Shown here: in pieces, positions 11,711 to 23,906 of the stretch | Layout of the letters: every line of letters starts with the position of its first letter | Position numbering within the stretch: position 1 is the first letter of the stretch | Assembly: GCF_905475465.1 (NCBI RefSeq) | Contig: NC_062242.1 | Span: 2,135,501-2,199,500, forward strand | Length of the DNA stretch: 64,000 nucleotides | DNA from: Pieris napi | Lineage: Eukaryota > Arthropoda > Insecta > Lepidoptera > Pieridae | Reading direction: 5' to 3' | Program-made: the position numbers and the translations under genes | The notes under the pieces: generated by a model | Database searches by the model: none | The model's input: only the letters and a program-made list of their open reading frames with translations | Told to the model about the DNA's origin: nothing

Positions 11711-12365
11711 TGGACTAAATCACTTATTGGGGAATTCATAAAATCGGACGCATATAAGCTACCTTATTAGTTTATTTTGTTTGTGGTAGTAGTTTTTATT
11801 GTATTTACATTTAAAAATTTGAATAGGTAACAGCGTAATGTATTCTCATTAAGCGGCCAATTCAAGCATTAAATATAGAAGATAAATACAAAAAAACAAT
11901 GAAACAGCGTGGGAAGCGATCTTTCTAATGTAGGTAAAAGTTTAAAAGTGTTTTCAGTGTTTCTATTGTTCGGATATCAGTGTTCGAAATTAACTAATTA
12001 ATTGTTTATTTAGACATTGTTCTTGACATGATAAATCGTTTACGTCGCTTCAGCGGTCAATTTCTAATGTGTCTATGATTATAATCAATACTTAAAGAGA
12101 AAATATTTTTTTCGTATAATTAGTTGTTAAGGATATACTAAATAACTGGTTAGATTGAAAAAACTTGTACTATTAGAATGCTACATTATCACCAAAATAT
12201 TAACAATAAATGTCCAATGCGAGGTCTTGACACGTTACTTATAATTACCGTTTCGAATACCTTAGCTTCCACTATTTTCTAACAAGCCGCTTAAGACAGC
12301 CTTGAACCATCTTGAAAACGTTTCAATGTGTCAAAATTGAACTTAGAGACGAAATATTCAGATAA

Positions 12366-12640
12366 ATACCAGCAGCTGAGTTTCATCATCGGATGTCTAG
12401 ACAGAAGATAAAATTCCACCCGTATCACCTCGACGTCCGTTGTTCAACAACTGAGCGTTTTTTAAGGTTTTTGCCGCGCACTACTATGTGAAACCAACTG
12501 CCCACCGATGTATTTCTAAACCAATTTGACTTAGAAATCAAGAAAAAAATACCAATTCTTAAAAGGCCGACAACGCACTTGAGAGTCCTCTGGCAATGTG
12601 AGTGACTATGGGCATGGATGAGCCTGATATCCGTTGTTAG
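12366..12640 (+). mobile_element. Diverged family A retrotransposon fragment
   Basis: Starts within the GAGTTTCATCATCGGATGTC region, then CACCCGTATCACCTCGACGT and AACTGAGCG, ending after a decayed A-R-Q-R-T segment. Stops and indels interrupt the frame and no tail remains. Confidence 0.7.
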
Positions 12641-14277
12641 ATAAAAAAATCCTCGATTTTGCCAATTTATTACTTGTTCTGTTATATATTTTTTTCATCA
12701 TTGTTTAGTTAATTGACAATTATATTATATAATTTTCACACAACGTAAGGTACTAATTTAGATATGTGATCTAAGCAATTTCATTACGTACATAAGACTT
12801 CAATTATATCAGTAGCAATTGCCAATTACATTGTAATTATATAACATATTGAACTGTCCGGTTGTTCGCATTCTAAAGGCACACGGAACCAGGAAGGCGA
12901 CAGAGTTCAAGATTGAAAGACATGGATGTAAAGAAAATGGTGGTGTAAAAAAACCTACTAAAGGTATTAAAATTGTTTTCTGAATAAAAAACTTCGTAAA
13001 AATAATCTTTAAAACCTACAAAAGACTAAAAACTGCCACATTACATTCCAGTATTGACAAATGACATTTGACAGTTGACACTTGAATTTTGTTTCACGAC
13101 TTGACCAATTATAAATGTATAACTTGAGTTTTTCTCAATGTTAATAATCTGTATTTCGTTGGCTAGTATTTGCGAGCTGTCTTAGTACTATAACGCCACT
13201 GACATTACAAAAGTCAGTAGCAACTGGAAGCTCCGTTCGCAGCGTAATGTTATATCACTACACAGAGCAATAAAATGTGTAACTGACGTATCCAGCAACT
13301 ATAACGCACTTGAACGAAGACAATACGCATTGTACTTTTTTTTGTGGCTATGCGCCTGAGTTTGACGTAATTTACAAGCGTGTAAAGGTCATGAGACTAC
13401 CTGTTTTGCACAATTATTGCATACACTACGGGTTCTAGCACAATTTGAATATAACACGCACTTAGTTCATAGTAGTATTATCTTAAATGCCGGCAAACGC
13501 TGCAATGAATGCCCATTTGGGCGTTCCGTTGCACTATGGAAAATGGTAGAACAACGGCATATCAAAAATAGTTTTTACTAATGTTTTATTGTCGCTAAAA
13601 GTTTATTGAATAGTATAAGAGTGGAACTCTTATATATAGTAATTTTGCATGATTTTAATTTGGATTATATTTTTTTTTATCCCGCAAAGTAAGTATGTCA
13701 AAAAATGTCTATTTCAAATCTGTTCGCTTCAATCTTTTAGAATTAATTTCTTTCAAAAATTTGTAGGAATAGTTATATAAAGTGTAATTGTCATTTTGTA
13801 AATGTCATTTTGTGCATTTTAACGCAAATATAAAATAGTAGGTTTTATGATTATATTTATATAACAAAAATTAACAGTAAGTAAGGGATATATACAGTTT
13901 TTTAACTACTTACTGCGGGTTGAAATATCGTTCTTAAATTTGGTAGACATGTAAGTTGAGCTATTAAATACAAATAAAACACTCGTAAGTAAATGGAACG
14001 CTTTCAGCCTCAGCGAAATTAGGTACAACAACTTAGAACAGTTGTACTACTACTGTAATGTATATTATGTCCTGAATACTTCTTAACAAGGTTAGGTTAG
14101 TAAGTTATGATAGATAATTTGTAGACGTTACCTAAGCATAAAATAATAAATAGGTAATACGGGCCGCACTTCCTCACTGATAATTTCCCTAAATTTATTA
14201 ATAATTTTTCCGTTACTCTTACTTAAAAAAATATTATATAGTATATATATAGTAATCATAACATTCAAATATATATA
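12641..14277. other. AT-rich DNA without genes
   Basis: Apart from the TGACA cluster at 13053 to 13087 I see no exon, RNA gene or shared repeat. Confidence 0.4.
13053..13087. promoter_or_regulatory. TGACA-rich cluster
   Basis: Four TTGACA/ATGACA units follow one another at 7 to 9-base spacing. It parallels the clusters near 1421 and 25231. Function is unknown. Confidence 0.2.
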
Positions 14278-14520
14278 CAGTAATTACAATTTTCTTAAGC
14301 TACATAGTAGTAATAATAAAAATAAAAAAATAAATTTAAAAAGTTTGGTCCCTGTGGCAGAGTACCTTTAATGCTGGCATTTTCTCGTTATGCTTATGCT
14401 GCAACACTTATTGAGAAAGCATCAGCTCTGGGGGCGCCTGGTAGATAGTACCGGTAACTTAAATATTTAGCGCCTGTGCACTTGAGCCCCACGGCCCAAG
14501 AGTCTCTTCTAAAGGAAGAA
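14278..14520 (+). repeat. Dispersed repeat (family E, copy 1)
   Basis: Shares a long, gapped match with 18568 to 18815: ACAATTTTCTTAAGCTACAT, TGGTCCCTGTGGCAGAGTAC, CAGCTCTGGG and CCCCACGGCCCAAGAGTCTC. Both copies have the same orientation. There is no coding potential; it is probably the 3' portion of a retroelement. Confidence 0.6.
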
Positions 14521-14939
14521 AATCAAAGTTGGAGGAAAATTAATAATTGCGAATTTAGTTTATTGAAATTTAAAACTATTACACTTATTTTTTAATATAT
14601 CGTCATATTAACCCAAGGAAGCAATAACGTTGTAAAATTGTTTTATTATTTATGACTGCAATATAAACCTTTTATTAAGGTTTATATTGGAAGGAAAATC
14701 TATAAGGAAATTAATAAATTCATCTTCGTCGTGACGTGAATTGAGCTTTCTCAAAAACTGTTATCGTGTTCACTTATCAAGATCAATCAGCAAATGAACT
14801 GGTTTTTGGCACGATTTTTTACTAAAAACTTTGACCCAGTTTACTCAAAAATATCTATATGATTAAAAAACCAATAAGAACGGACACGGCACATAAGTTT
14901 TTCCAGGATGAGGTTCGCAAACTAAAGATGAAAATGGGA

Positions 14940-15190
14940 TGGATTATTGTTTACACGACACGATTACGCACTTACTGCACTGTGACCTTCGCACCAGATT
15001 GGGCAACTCTGAAGTTGGGTTCGCAGTAGCGCAGCAGACGCTCTTGACGGGGTCACGGATTAAGGGAAACTGTTACCGTGTCTCCCATCCATAGAGAGTA
15101 GATGAGGCTTTTGGGTTTTAGTGAGTAGGCGTCCATTGCACCTCACGGCCCAACCAGGTCCTCCCCGCGTTATTTTTAAAAGTTGGGTCT
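14940..15190. repeat. Probable decayed retroelement fragment
   Basis: A GC-richer block with TAGCGCAGCAGACGCTCTTG and CACGGCCCAACCAGGTCCTC. The CACGGCCCAA phrase echoes family E. No frame is preserved. Confidence 0.3.
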
Positions 15191-15429
15191 GTCAATTATA
15201 TATACAATGAGAGAGAAAAAAACGCCTACATCGCTGAGGCTATTGAGTACTAAAGATTTAAATTATTTATATATGTAACGTAATAATTAATTCTAGAGAA
15301 ATTAATGATTTTATTGCTATGGAACTAAAAATTTGAAGGCTCTTTTTATTGTTTAAAAATAGTTAAAAGCGCTTCTAAGCCTTTGATCAGACTGTTATGT
15401 AAATCAAATTTCTTATAAGTAAAACCCGA

Positions 15430-15560
15430 TGTGTAAACAAATTACAACAGAATAAATATTGTTAAAATAAATATTTTGATAAAGTTATTTATAGTATAAT
15501 AGTTAAACAAATTACAAGAGAATAAATATTGTTTAAAAAATACTAATTTTGACAAAATTG
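15430..15560. repeat. Local tandem duplication (~70-bp unit)
   Basis: AAACAAATTACAACAGAATA and the sequence after it recurs with small changes about 70 bases later (AAACAAATTACAAGAGAATA). Confidence 0.7.
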
Positions 15561-16429
15561 ACTAGGTATTTTTTTTAAATCTATGTAGGTAGCAAATTTT
15601 TTTTTTATTAAATTTTTCTCTTTCGTCTACACATACTAGTGTTAGTGGATTGTCGAGATGACGAATATGAAACTAATATCAAGGAAATAGTTACACAAAA
15701 TTGGCAGAAATTCTTGGAAAACTAAAGATTAAATCACCTAGTCGTATTTGAGGAATGTAAAAACAATTAATTTCCACAAGAAACAAACCCGCACCGTACT
15801 TCGCTTACAAGTACTTTCGCTGCTTGACCTTCATCTGGTGCCCCACTGTACTACAACCTGAGGCAGGCTTTCTCGATACATAGGGTTGTCACACAATATT
15901 TAATAATATTCTACACCAACCGGCTTATCACGTAATTGTGATTCCGATGCCAATCTTAACTTAAAACTCGATAGATAACAATAATTACATTTATTCAAAA
16001 AATCCATGCATATATGTATTAAATTCATATTTTAGTGGCCCCAATGTAATGTACTTGGCGATTACCCAGAGCTTCCGGGTACGATTCCCGGCGTAACAAT
16101 TTCGCTTTGACGAATTATTCTCCTTCCTCAAATGCCCACTTTATTACTAAATATCAGCTGTTAACAATTTGAATAGCCGGGTATCTTGAGCTACTCTAAA
16201 CAGCTTGTCAGCCCCAAACGGTTACGGATCTTCATACATCCCGTATATATGAAGACCCTTGTTTCCCTTCTGCTTGTTTGGTGTTAAAATTAATTACATT
16301 GCCAACCCTAACACACATTAACTGGTATTGTTCGGACATGGTCGTTTACGCTTGTACTAATCGAGAATGTGAGAAAACATCCCGCTTTTATCTAAAAGCT
16401 ATAACTATTTGATAACTCTATGAGAAACC

Positions 16430-16712
16430 TCTAAGCTTTATGTTTAAATAACCCACGCCTAACAGCTGAAATGGAAATAGCCAGACCATATAGCACGGTG
16501 CAGATAAAAGATGAACCACCAAAGTCTCCCACTGAAGGGAAACTCCAGGAAAAAGAAACTGAAGGCTGAAGACAAAGTAAAGGTTTCTGAGGAAAAATGG
16601 ATGGAGGAAGCTAAGGACAGATCCAAATGGAAAGGCCAAAACCAGGCAAAGGCCTGGGTAAAGACCCAAAAGGGGTCCATACTGCCGAACACAAAGAAAC
16701 GGAAATAATAAT
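16430..16712 (+). repeat. RTE-like non-LTR retrotransposon 3' fragment
   Basis: Shifting frames encode L-K-W-K-x-P-D-H-I-A-R-C, then E-E-K-W-M-E-E-A-K-D-R-S-K-W-K, matching the C-terminal W-G-H-I-A-R and W-x-x-x-A-x-D-R-x-x-W blocks of RTE-like reverse transcriptases. Stops and frame breaks make it a fossil. The open frames on both strands here are by-products. Confidence 0.55.
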
Positions 16713-16739
16713 CAGATCAAATCAAACTAACAAGTGTTG

Positions 16740-17095
16740 ACAGCAGAATAAAAGTGACTTTATTATTATTGTTATTAAACCAAAAACAATTGGGACATGC
16801 ACCGAATGGCAAGGACAGAACCTCAAGGTCCTTACTGAACTCACAACTCCTTAGGGCTGGGTTAGTAGGTGTTTGAAGTTGGACGCTAGAAGCACGAGAT
16901 ATATTGTGATGGCAAAATATACTTGGGGAGGCTAAGGCCCACAAGCAGCCATTGGTGATAAAGATGAACCCAAAACAATTATGTCGCTGAGAATAGAAAT
17001 TAGTGACTCTGATTATAGCGTGATTTCGCGATCTAAAGCCGCACAAATACATACACTCTGTATTTGCGTGGCTGAGAGTTGTAAGCATGCGCTGA
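16740..17095 (-). repeat. Second retroelement 3' fragment, tail-to-tail with the previous one
   Basis: The minus strand ends in an AATAATAATAATAAAG-type tail (plus strand CTTTATTATTATTGTTATTA at about 16760), like the short-repeat ends of some non-LTR elements. A 123-residue minus-strand open frame (16717 to 17088) has no recognisable domain and ends in the tail (N-N-N-N-N-K). I regard it as element 3' sequence, not a gene. Confidence 0.35.
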
Positions 17096-17764
17096 CTGTG
17101 TCAGTTTTTGGAACTTCAAAATAAGTTAAGTAAGGTAGTAAGGCCTCTGCAGAATCGAAATCCCAGCATACTTTATGAGTTTATATGTGGATACTTCAGA
17201 ATCTATAAATTGGGAGATTTTATTATAAAGAGGCCAAAAATATAAATTAGTATTACCAAGACTTTCAAGAGCTTTTGTTTAACGACCACAATGCATTTAA
17301 CTTTACAAGCTTATTCAATTTAAGTTCAACGAAGCATTGTTGCATATTCGATTAGCAAAGAGCTTTCAATGGTCATCATGTTTACGTCGACTTTCACTCG
17401 ATTATCGTCAAAAACATTACAACTCCCCTTTGTTATAGGACCTTTAATCGCATAACATTTTTAAATAGCGAAAGTGGGTTATTTAATTGACGTAAATATT
17501 GAACAGTTGTACAATGAACAACGCAAGTTGGGGTCAAATTCAATCACTTTCTATTTTTCTTGTTTCAAAGTTCAATTGTTTTTAAATTGAATAAATTTGT
17601 AAAATGACTTGTAGAATTTTTTATGAAAGTTCTACACTAGTTATTAACTCAATAACATTTGAGATATGAATGAATAGAAGCACTATAATTCCAAACGCAA
17701 AAATGAAGCTCAAATCAATTTCTTACAAAAATTGATATTGTATACAATTATGTTACCTATTAAA

Positions 17765-17808
17765 TTAACCAATTATTATTATTTTTTATATATATAATAA
17801 TTGGTTAA
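17765..17808. repeat. Perfect 15-bp inverted repeat
   Basis: TTAACCAATTATTAT pairs exactly with ATAATAATTGGTTAA across a 14-base AT loop. It directly precedes a family A insertion. Confidence 0.8.
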
Positions 17809-17817
17809 AAAACGGCC

Positions 17818-18150
17818 ACGAAGGTCATCTATGTCAAGTGATACAGCCCACATAGATAGTCACATTACCAGAGGGCTCACAAATACGGCCTTTTAAGAAT
17901 TGCTACGCTCTTTTCTTGAAGGACCCTAAGTCGAATTGGTTCGGAAATACATTGGTGGTGGTTCCACATAGTCGTGGTGCGCAGCAAAAACTGCTAAATA
18001 ACGCTCAGTTGTGGAACGACGGACGTCGAGGTGATACGGGTTGAATTTTGTATTCTGCCTCGACGTCCGATAATGAAACTCAACTGCACGTATTAATTCG
18101 AACATCGTCTCTGTACACTCTCGATGCGATAGAAGATGCAGTGAGAGAGT
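17818..18150 (-). mobile_element. 5'-truncated family A retrotransposon copy
   Basis: Inverted family A sequence: TTCTTGAAGGACCCTAAGTC, GACGTCGAGGTGATACGGGT, and on to AGAAGATGCAGTGAGAG. It extends further 5' in the ORF than most copies. Several stops and small indels are present. Confidence 0.75.
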
Positions 18151-18567
18151 TAATTCGACAGTTAACGCAATTAATCAGAAATAATTAGTACTTAAATAAA
18201 ATTCAAGAAGGAAGCTTCAAAAAAGTCTTATTTATGACTTACTTCTGTGGAACTAAATATTTCAAGAAAATCATAATTTGTCCACTTAGACACATGAGCT
18301 TATATAACAAAGCGTCTAAAAATCTTCACACGATTCCTTTACATAATTACTTGTTACCATTTATGGACGGAGTTAGATAATAAAATGTAATGCTTGACAA
18401 ATTATCTTAGACATAATCTATGTATTGTATTTTTTAATAAAAGAAGAGTCATCCGAATGGATGGACCGTGAGGTCGTGTTTTTGAATTATTTTGAAAGCT
18501 TTCGCAAATAACTAGTAACAGGTATAAGTAATGGTTTATTAAAACCTAAACATAACGACCAAAAATA

Positions 18568-18815
18568 CAGTTTTTACAATTTTCTTAACCTACATAGTAA
18601 TAATAAAAATTAATAAAAAGAAAATTATAACAAATTTAAAAAGGATGGTCCATGTGGCAGTGAATCTTTCCTCGCTGTATTGCGATACTTATTCGTTGAG
18701 CGAGGAAAGCACCAGCTCTGGGGTCACCGGTACTATCTACCAGGCGCCAACTTAAATCTTAAATTAGTGCCTAACTTGAACCCCACGGCCCAAAAGTCTC
18801 TACTCCAAAGGGCAA
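18568..18815 (+). repeat. Dispersed repeat (family E, copy 2)
   Basis: Partner of 14278 to 14520. It retains TGGTCCATGTGGCAGTGAAT, GCACCAGCTCTGGGG, CTACCAGGCGCCAACTTAAA and CCCCACGGCCCAA. The 76-residue open frame at 18680 to 18910 arises from this repeat. Confidence 0.6.
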
Positions 18816-19743
18816 CTATAATATATATCCCGCCATGCCCTGGTTGCCCACTTGTGGTTTTAGCACTGAATACAAAATATATATGCAAAACAGACAAGTG
18901 TCAATACTAGTTTCAAGGTAGATACCGTAATCTTATATTACTTTAAGTGTATCTTCGAATTTAACTGTTCATCTTAATGCCTGATAAACCTAAATTGAAG
19001 AATCAAAGAGCGCTTTATATACGAGTATAACGTTCAAGACTTTTTTGTTGGATTAAAAACATAAATGATTACACATTGACATCCAATCTATAATTTTTTG
19101 CTTAAATTCTTAAACGTTTTTTATATTTAACCGTTAATTCTTTGCAGATTTGTCAGAAGCAATTGATGTCAATCGGAAAGTACAGTTGCGTATTGTCAAT
19201 CAAATCAATTGTTATACAATATTCGATTGACATTCGTTCAAGATTACGTTGATCTGTGGCATAGTACTTATTTTGACAATTGACATGTATGCACAGGCAT
19301 AACAAGATTATAGCTATGGAGTTATTCTTTTTATTTACAATAAGTCTATATAAACTTCTGACTCTTTTAACTCGCCGCTATACGTATATAGCGTTACGTC
19401 GTAACGTTAACCTTTTTTATAGAAAAATATCGGAAGGTTTTATAACGAAAAAAGAAAGGTTCATAGGATATATATGGCCACGCGTTTTGACTATCCCGAT
19501 TTGTAATGACTATATTATGAAACAAGCTAGTCGGCCACGTGTCTGCTTGTGATAAACTCAAAAATACCACCTGAATATGCAAGTAGTAGTAAGTACACCT
19601 GTAGATGATAAGTCTATAGTCTTCACATATGGCTATACTCAGACTCATAATAAACGTCAAAGTCCTGTGTAAGACGGTTAGCAAACATTTATAATCTTTG
19701 GTACAATAGACAAAATAGCTGACACATCTATAACCCCGCTCAT

Positions 19744-19964
19744 GCAGCTAGGTGAGGGGTACCGGGTGCGATTCCCGGTTCGAGGGCAAGTTTTAATTTA
19801 ATTTAAAATTTGTTCTCGGCCTTTGGGAGGGTTGTGCGGTACCGGGCGAGTGCCTAAACCGTACACGCAGGACATGCTCGATTTTAAGGCAAAAAGCACG
19901 AATTATAAAAAAAATCTTATACTTGACGCTGGCTAATGCACAAACCGTGCCAGAGCCATAAAAA
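19744..19964 (+). mobile_element. SINE with perfect 12-bp target-site duplication
   Basis: The insert is flanked by identical AACCCCGCTCAT copies at 19732-19743 and 19965-19976. Its head carries a tRNA-like box B phrase (GGTGCGATTCCCGGTTCGAG), its body has TGCGGTACCGGGCGAGTGCC, and it ends in an A-rich tail (CATAAAAA). It differs from the SINE family at 8.0, 24.6, 26.2, 28.9, 37.7 and 38.7 kb. The exact duplication implies a fairly recent insertion by target-primed reverse transcription using a partner LINE. Confidence 0.8.
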
Positions 19965-19976
19965 AACCCCGCTCAT

Positions 19977-21085
19977 AACTAGTAGAGTATAACAATGTCA
20001 CTGTAAATCTCCTCCTTCAGCTCGAATATAGTCAAGCCTTCAGGGGGTAACATTTTACATATCGTTTTAATATGCATTACACGCAAGTAAGCATATCGGC
20101 CAATATCTAATTGCACGGCAAACCTATAAGGTCATCAATTAAAGTACGACGTTGCGCTTTTTTGAAAAAAGGCTTCACATTGAAATGTCACTCTTCTCGC
20201 TTTGTTAAAAACTCGTTCGCGTTATTTATTTTTAAGTCTGGTCTAGGTTGAATTATCGGTAAATGGTTTCACAATGAGTCGGCGATAAATTCTATACACT
20301 GAAGCTTCGCTTTACATTGTTTATAAAATTATTTTTAAATTGAAAAATGGGCTATAATAGACATATAATACATGATCTTTATTACTAACGAAAACACAAC
20401 AAAGATAGATTTTTTTTAAGAATAAGACGCTTAAACTAAACCTTTTGAGTGAAGAAACCTAGTGTAGGAAATATAAATGCAAGTGCGGTATCTCAGACAC
20501 ACGAAAGTGTCAAAACATATAACACTAAGACTGTTAATTAACATTACCTTAGTTAAAACTATTCACTAGTATTGTAGAAAATTAAGTAACTTATCAACCA
20601 TAATTATTGTATAGAATAGATTGTAATTCATTTAAAGTCGCACTCTCTTTTGTGAATTTTATCGCGGTTTTTCATGCGGTTTTCAGTTCATGAAGAAGCT
20701 TTTAATCAAATTGTGCGGCTCACACGTGCAAAGCGTGCGCGTGTTTACTAAACTATTAAACAAAGCCTTTCAAATGAATAAGATTTATATCACAATTGTT
20801 ACACACCGTATATGGTAGTGTCAGCCTGCTTGTAGCGAATTATGTAATGACTAAATCGCTAACTAAATATTCGGCTATTGTTACAGAGAGCTCGTAAATT
20901 ACTAGAACCAAATTAATTTGTACTAAATAGAATTATGTCGAGTTACAATTGTTCAAAATAATATAATGTTTCAGAATATAATTTAAGCGTGAAATTGCTG
21001 CCAGCATTAATGGAACACAGGGAATGTATTATATATATTTAACTTTTTTAAATATCAATTTATAATTATTATTGTAACTATGTAG
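19977..21085. other. AT-rich DNA without genes
   Basis: No exon-like sequence, RNA gene or repeat shared within the window was recognised. Confidence 0.4.
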
Positions 21086-21089
21086 GTTA

Positions 21090-21202
21090 TTTTTTTTTAT
21101 ATAACGGGGCAAACGGGCTGGAAGCTCATTTGATGTTAAGTGATAACGCCGCCCATGGACACTCAATGCCATAGGGGTCGCGAGTGCGTTGCCGGCCTAT
21201 TA
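21090..21202 (-). mobile_element. 5'-truncated family A retrotransposon tail
   Basis: A T run followed by GGGGCAAACGGGCTGGAAGC, TGATGTTAAGTGATAACGCC and GCGAGTGCGTTGCCGGCC, which is the inverted family A 3' end of about 100 bp. Confidence 0.8.
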
Positions 21203-22501
21203 TGAATCTGTAGATCCTTTTCTTGATTCTTGCCTGTACCCCTTAAAGAACAATATTGTAATTAATTTATATTTGTGTTTTTTATATAAGTAGCAAATGT
21301 GTTTAAAAATCCCGTTTTTAAATGTAGAATTTTTCGGTTTTTAATTACTCAACAAATATTCGATAGTGTTAATATTTTTGTTGGTTTTCCCGATTTAGTT
21401 CGATTTTCCAAGATGCAAGATGCATTTGTATGTGTGGGCAATTGTTGTAACAAAAAGTCAAATACAAAGTTTTATTTGAGGCACATGAGGTGTGTCTGAG
21501 GTTTGTACCTCAACAAGAAAAAATGTCTTTGACAAATCCGTTTTAAATAAAAAATCAAGTTTAGCTGGCCCGACATCATTTAGGGCAGCTAATTAAATTC
21601 AATATTCAAAGAGAGACCAAGGCGGAAATCCGTTAATGTTAGCACTTGTTACAAGCCCTAGACACGGATGGATGCGGTGTGCCGGCGCTAATTGGTGTTT
21701 TGCATGCGCCTGTGGTGATTACCCGAGCTTGTTTACTGTTACTGTTCACAATGTGCGGTCTGCAACCGGACAGCCTTGGCGAGATAGAAGATTGTATTGA
21801 ATAAATTAGCGTATTCTGTCCAATAGACAAGAGAGGATCTATGTGTATCATGTCACACGAAGTCTGTAGCAATTTTTGAAGAGAAACTTCTTTAGGCGCA
21901 TGAGGGTAAAATTTTTACGGATCCTCACGATATGCAGCGTTTTTTGACGAATTTTTTTTTAAATAAAGATGTGCTAGTATAATATTGATTGATTGATGGT
22001 GGTGGATGGTGATGGTGTTTTGAATACATTTCATTATTATTTTATTAAGTGACTAAATTACCATTTTTTTTAGTTTTGTATTTTTATAAGGGCACAGAAC
22101 CAAGACCTTTTTTGCTAAGACCCAGTTGGCTATTATAGAAAATGTGGACATAAGTTAGCAATTATGATAATAATGAATATGTTATTCGGTAATTGTCACC
22201 ATATTTATGGTGGTATTTCTATATACATAACAACAACTAATTTAAGTTCAGGTTTTTAATTAGCATTTACTAATTTAGTATCATTCATTAATATAGAAAG
22301 ACTAGCAAAATTAAATTATGAATATCTGGAGATCCAAAAATCATCTTTTAGAGGAGCGTAACATATTATACTATTTTATGGCTGAGAATTAAGATAATAT
22401 TCTTCTCTCTCTCTCTTATATTATCCCTATATGATAAAAGACCTTAAAATACTGTATGTATGTGTGTGAGAGGTGTGTACTAGATTTTATGTACTTACCT
22501 G

Positions 22502-22670
22502 TTAAGGCCGATTTACATTATCTTAGTGTTTAGGAGAGTGCTTTAGGATAGTACTTTAGTTGAAATGTGTAAACGCTACTTGCTTTAGTAAACGCTACGC
22601 TAAAGTACTTGCCTTTCAAGTTGTACTAAAGCACTCTCCTAAACACTAAGATAATGTAAATCGGGCCTTA
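22502..22670. mobile_element. MITE with ~45-bp terminal inverted repeats
   Basis: The left end TAAGGCCGATTTACATTATC... and the right end ...GATAATGTAAATCGGGCCTTA are near-perfect inverted copies over about 45 bp. Inner segments (AGTACTTTAG / CTAAAGTACT) also pair, so the 170-bp unit could fold into one long hairpin. It has no coding capacity. A TTA/TAA at the ends would fit a PIF/Harbinger-type three-base duplication, but the boundary is ambiguous. Confidence 0.8.
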
Positions 22671-23189
22671 CTGGATAAATTTATATTAGTGATTAACTTC
22701 TTATGTAAAGTTACCAGAAAGCTTATAATTTAATTTGATTAGTAGTAATCGATTACTACACGTCACCACATCACAAGAAACATTCCCAGCGGGACATTCC
22801 AACCCATAATCGTAAGGTATATGGGCAAATGAATGAAATATTCCGCAAACAAGTTGCAAAGCCTGAGAAACTCACCTACATCGTGGGAGATAGGCCTAGC
22901 TTTAATAACTAAATAATATAGTGCCTTAATTACAAATAGTTTGAGAGGCTAAAAAAAGTCATAATATTATTGAAACAAATACACTTTTAATTCATACATC
23001 AGCCAATCTCGTCTATAAATACTCACCTCACCAAATTTAACTAATAATATTTTTCGGAAAATTATTTCGATTTGACCAGAAATATTAGAACATAAGAGCT
23101 TTACAGACAATTACATATCAACACAATGTTCAATTTAATAATTGCAATCAAATTTATTTTTAGCTTATATAAAAAAAAATTAAATCCCA

Positions 23190-23345
23190 GTCAATCCTTA
23201 GTTGTAATCTTTTCATGTAAAGAAACCCAGAACTCTCGTCTCTATCTTTCGCCAAGTCGATCCAAATCTCCTTCCTTTTTTTTTCCATCAGACAACCTCT
23301 ACCTTTCTTTATGCCAGTCAAACCAGGCCAAACCGTTTTAATATT
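23190..23345 (-). repeat. Possible RTE-like remnant
   Basis: The minus strand encodes K-K-R-K-E-I-W-I-D-L-A-K-D-R-D-E, resembling the W-x-x-L-A-x-D-R-x-x-W block of RTE-like C-termini. It is short and isolated. Confidence 0.25.
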
Positions 23346-23675
23346 CGGCCAAGTAATGCGTCGAACCAAATCTACAAGCTAAATAACATTTCAAATTCAA
23401 TAGCGCCACTTAGGACTACGCACTACAAATTGCAATACTATTTCTGTAAGTCGAGCGAAGGCGCCGGCGGCCGCCCACGCTTTCTCTCGGGATATATGGC
23501 TAATGCAACTGTGAAACGATGATGGTTTCAAATAGACGAGTTCCCGAGAAATCTAATGTACCTACATCTACCATAAATTATATACAACAAAAAACAATTA
23601 TATGAAACATATAGCCTAAGATGGAATACGTAGTAAATCTAAAATTAACGAAAGGAAAAAAACAATAAAATTCTG

Positions 23676-23745
23676 TGTTGTGTGATGGTGTGAGAGGGTG
23701 GGTATGTACGTAAGTGTATGTGGAGTGTGCTCATGGTGCAGGTGA
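23676..23745 (+). repeat. GT-rich dispersed repeat (family H, copy 2)
   Basis: CTGTGTTGTGTGATGGTGTG and its continuation match 10300 to 10362 in the same orientation. Confidence 0.4.
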
Positions 23746-23860
23746 TTTCTATTATCTATTCTTATTTATCGTAAGTAATACTTACATATATACGCCTAAA
23801 ACAAATATACGCAATAAAATAGTTGGGGTACCCACAGAAAGCTCATACATACACATTAGG

Positions 23861-23906
23861 TATAGTTCGTTGTTTAACTTGCTTATAAACTTTACAACGA
23901 ACTATA
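23861..23906. repeat. Perfect 13-bp inverted repeat
   Basis: TATAGTTCGTTGT and ACAACGAACTATA flank a 20-base loop. Confidence 0.8.

Noticed and set aside
16037..16100. tRNA or SINE head (GGTACGATTCCCGGCG)
   Set aside because: Box B-like only, with no box A, second copy or tail. Too little to call.
16717..17088. 123-residue minus-strand gene
   Set aside because: Ends in a simple-repeat-encoded asparagine run and lies in a retroelement tail.
19744..19830. Functional tRNA gene
   Set aside because: Only box B-like sequence is present, there is no cloverleaf, and the unit is a SINE with target duplications.
21639..21872. 77-residue minus-strand ORF
   Set aside because: Protein-like composition but no recognisable motif or splice signals. 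Possibly old transposon DNA.
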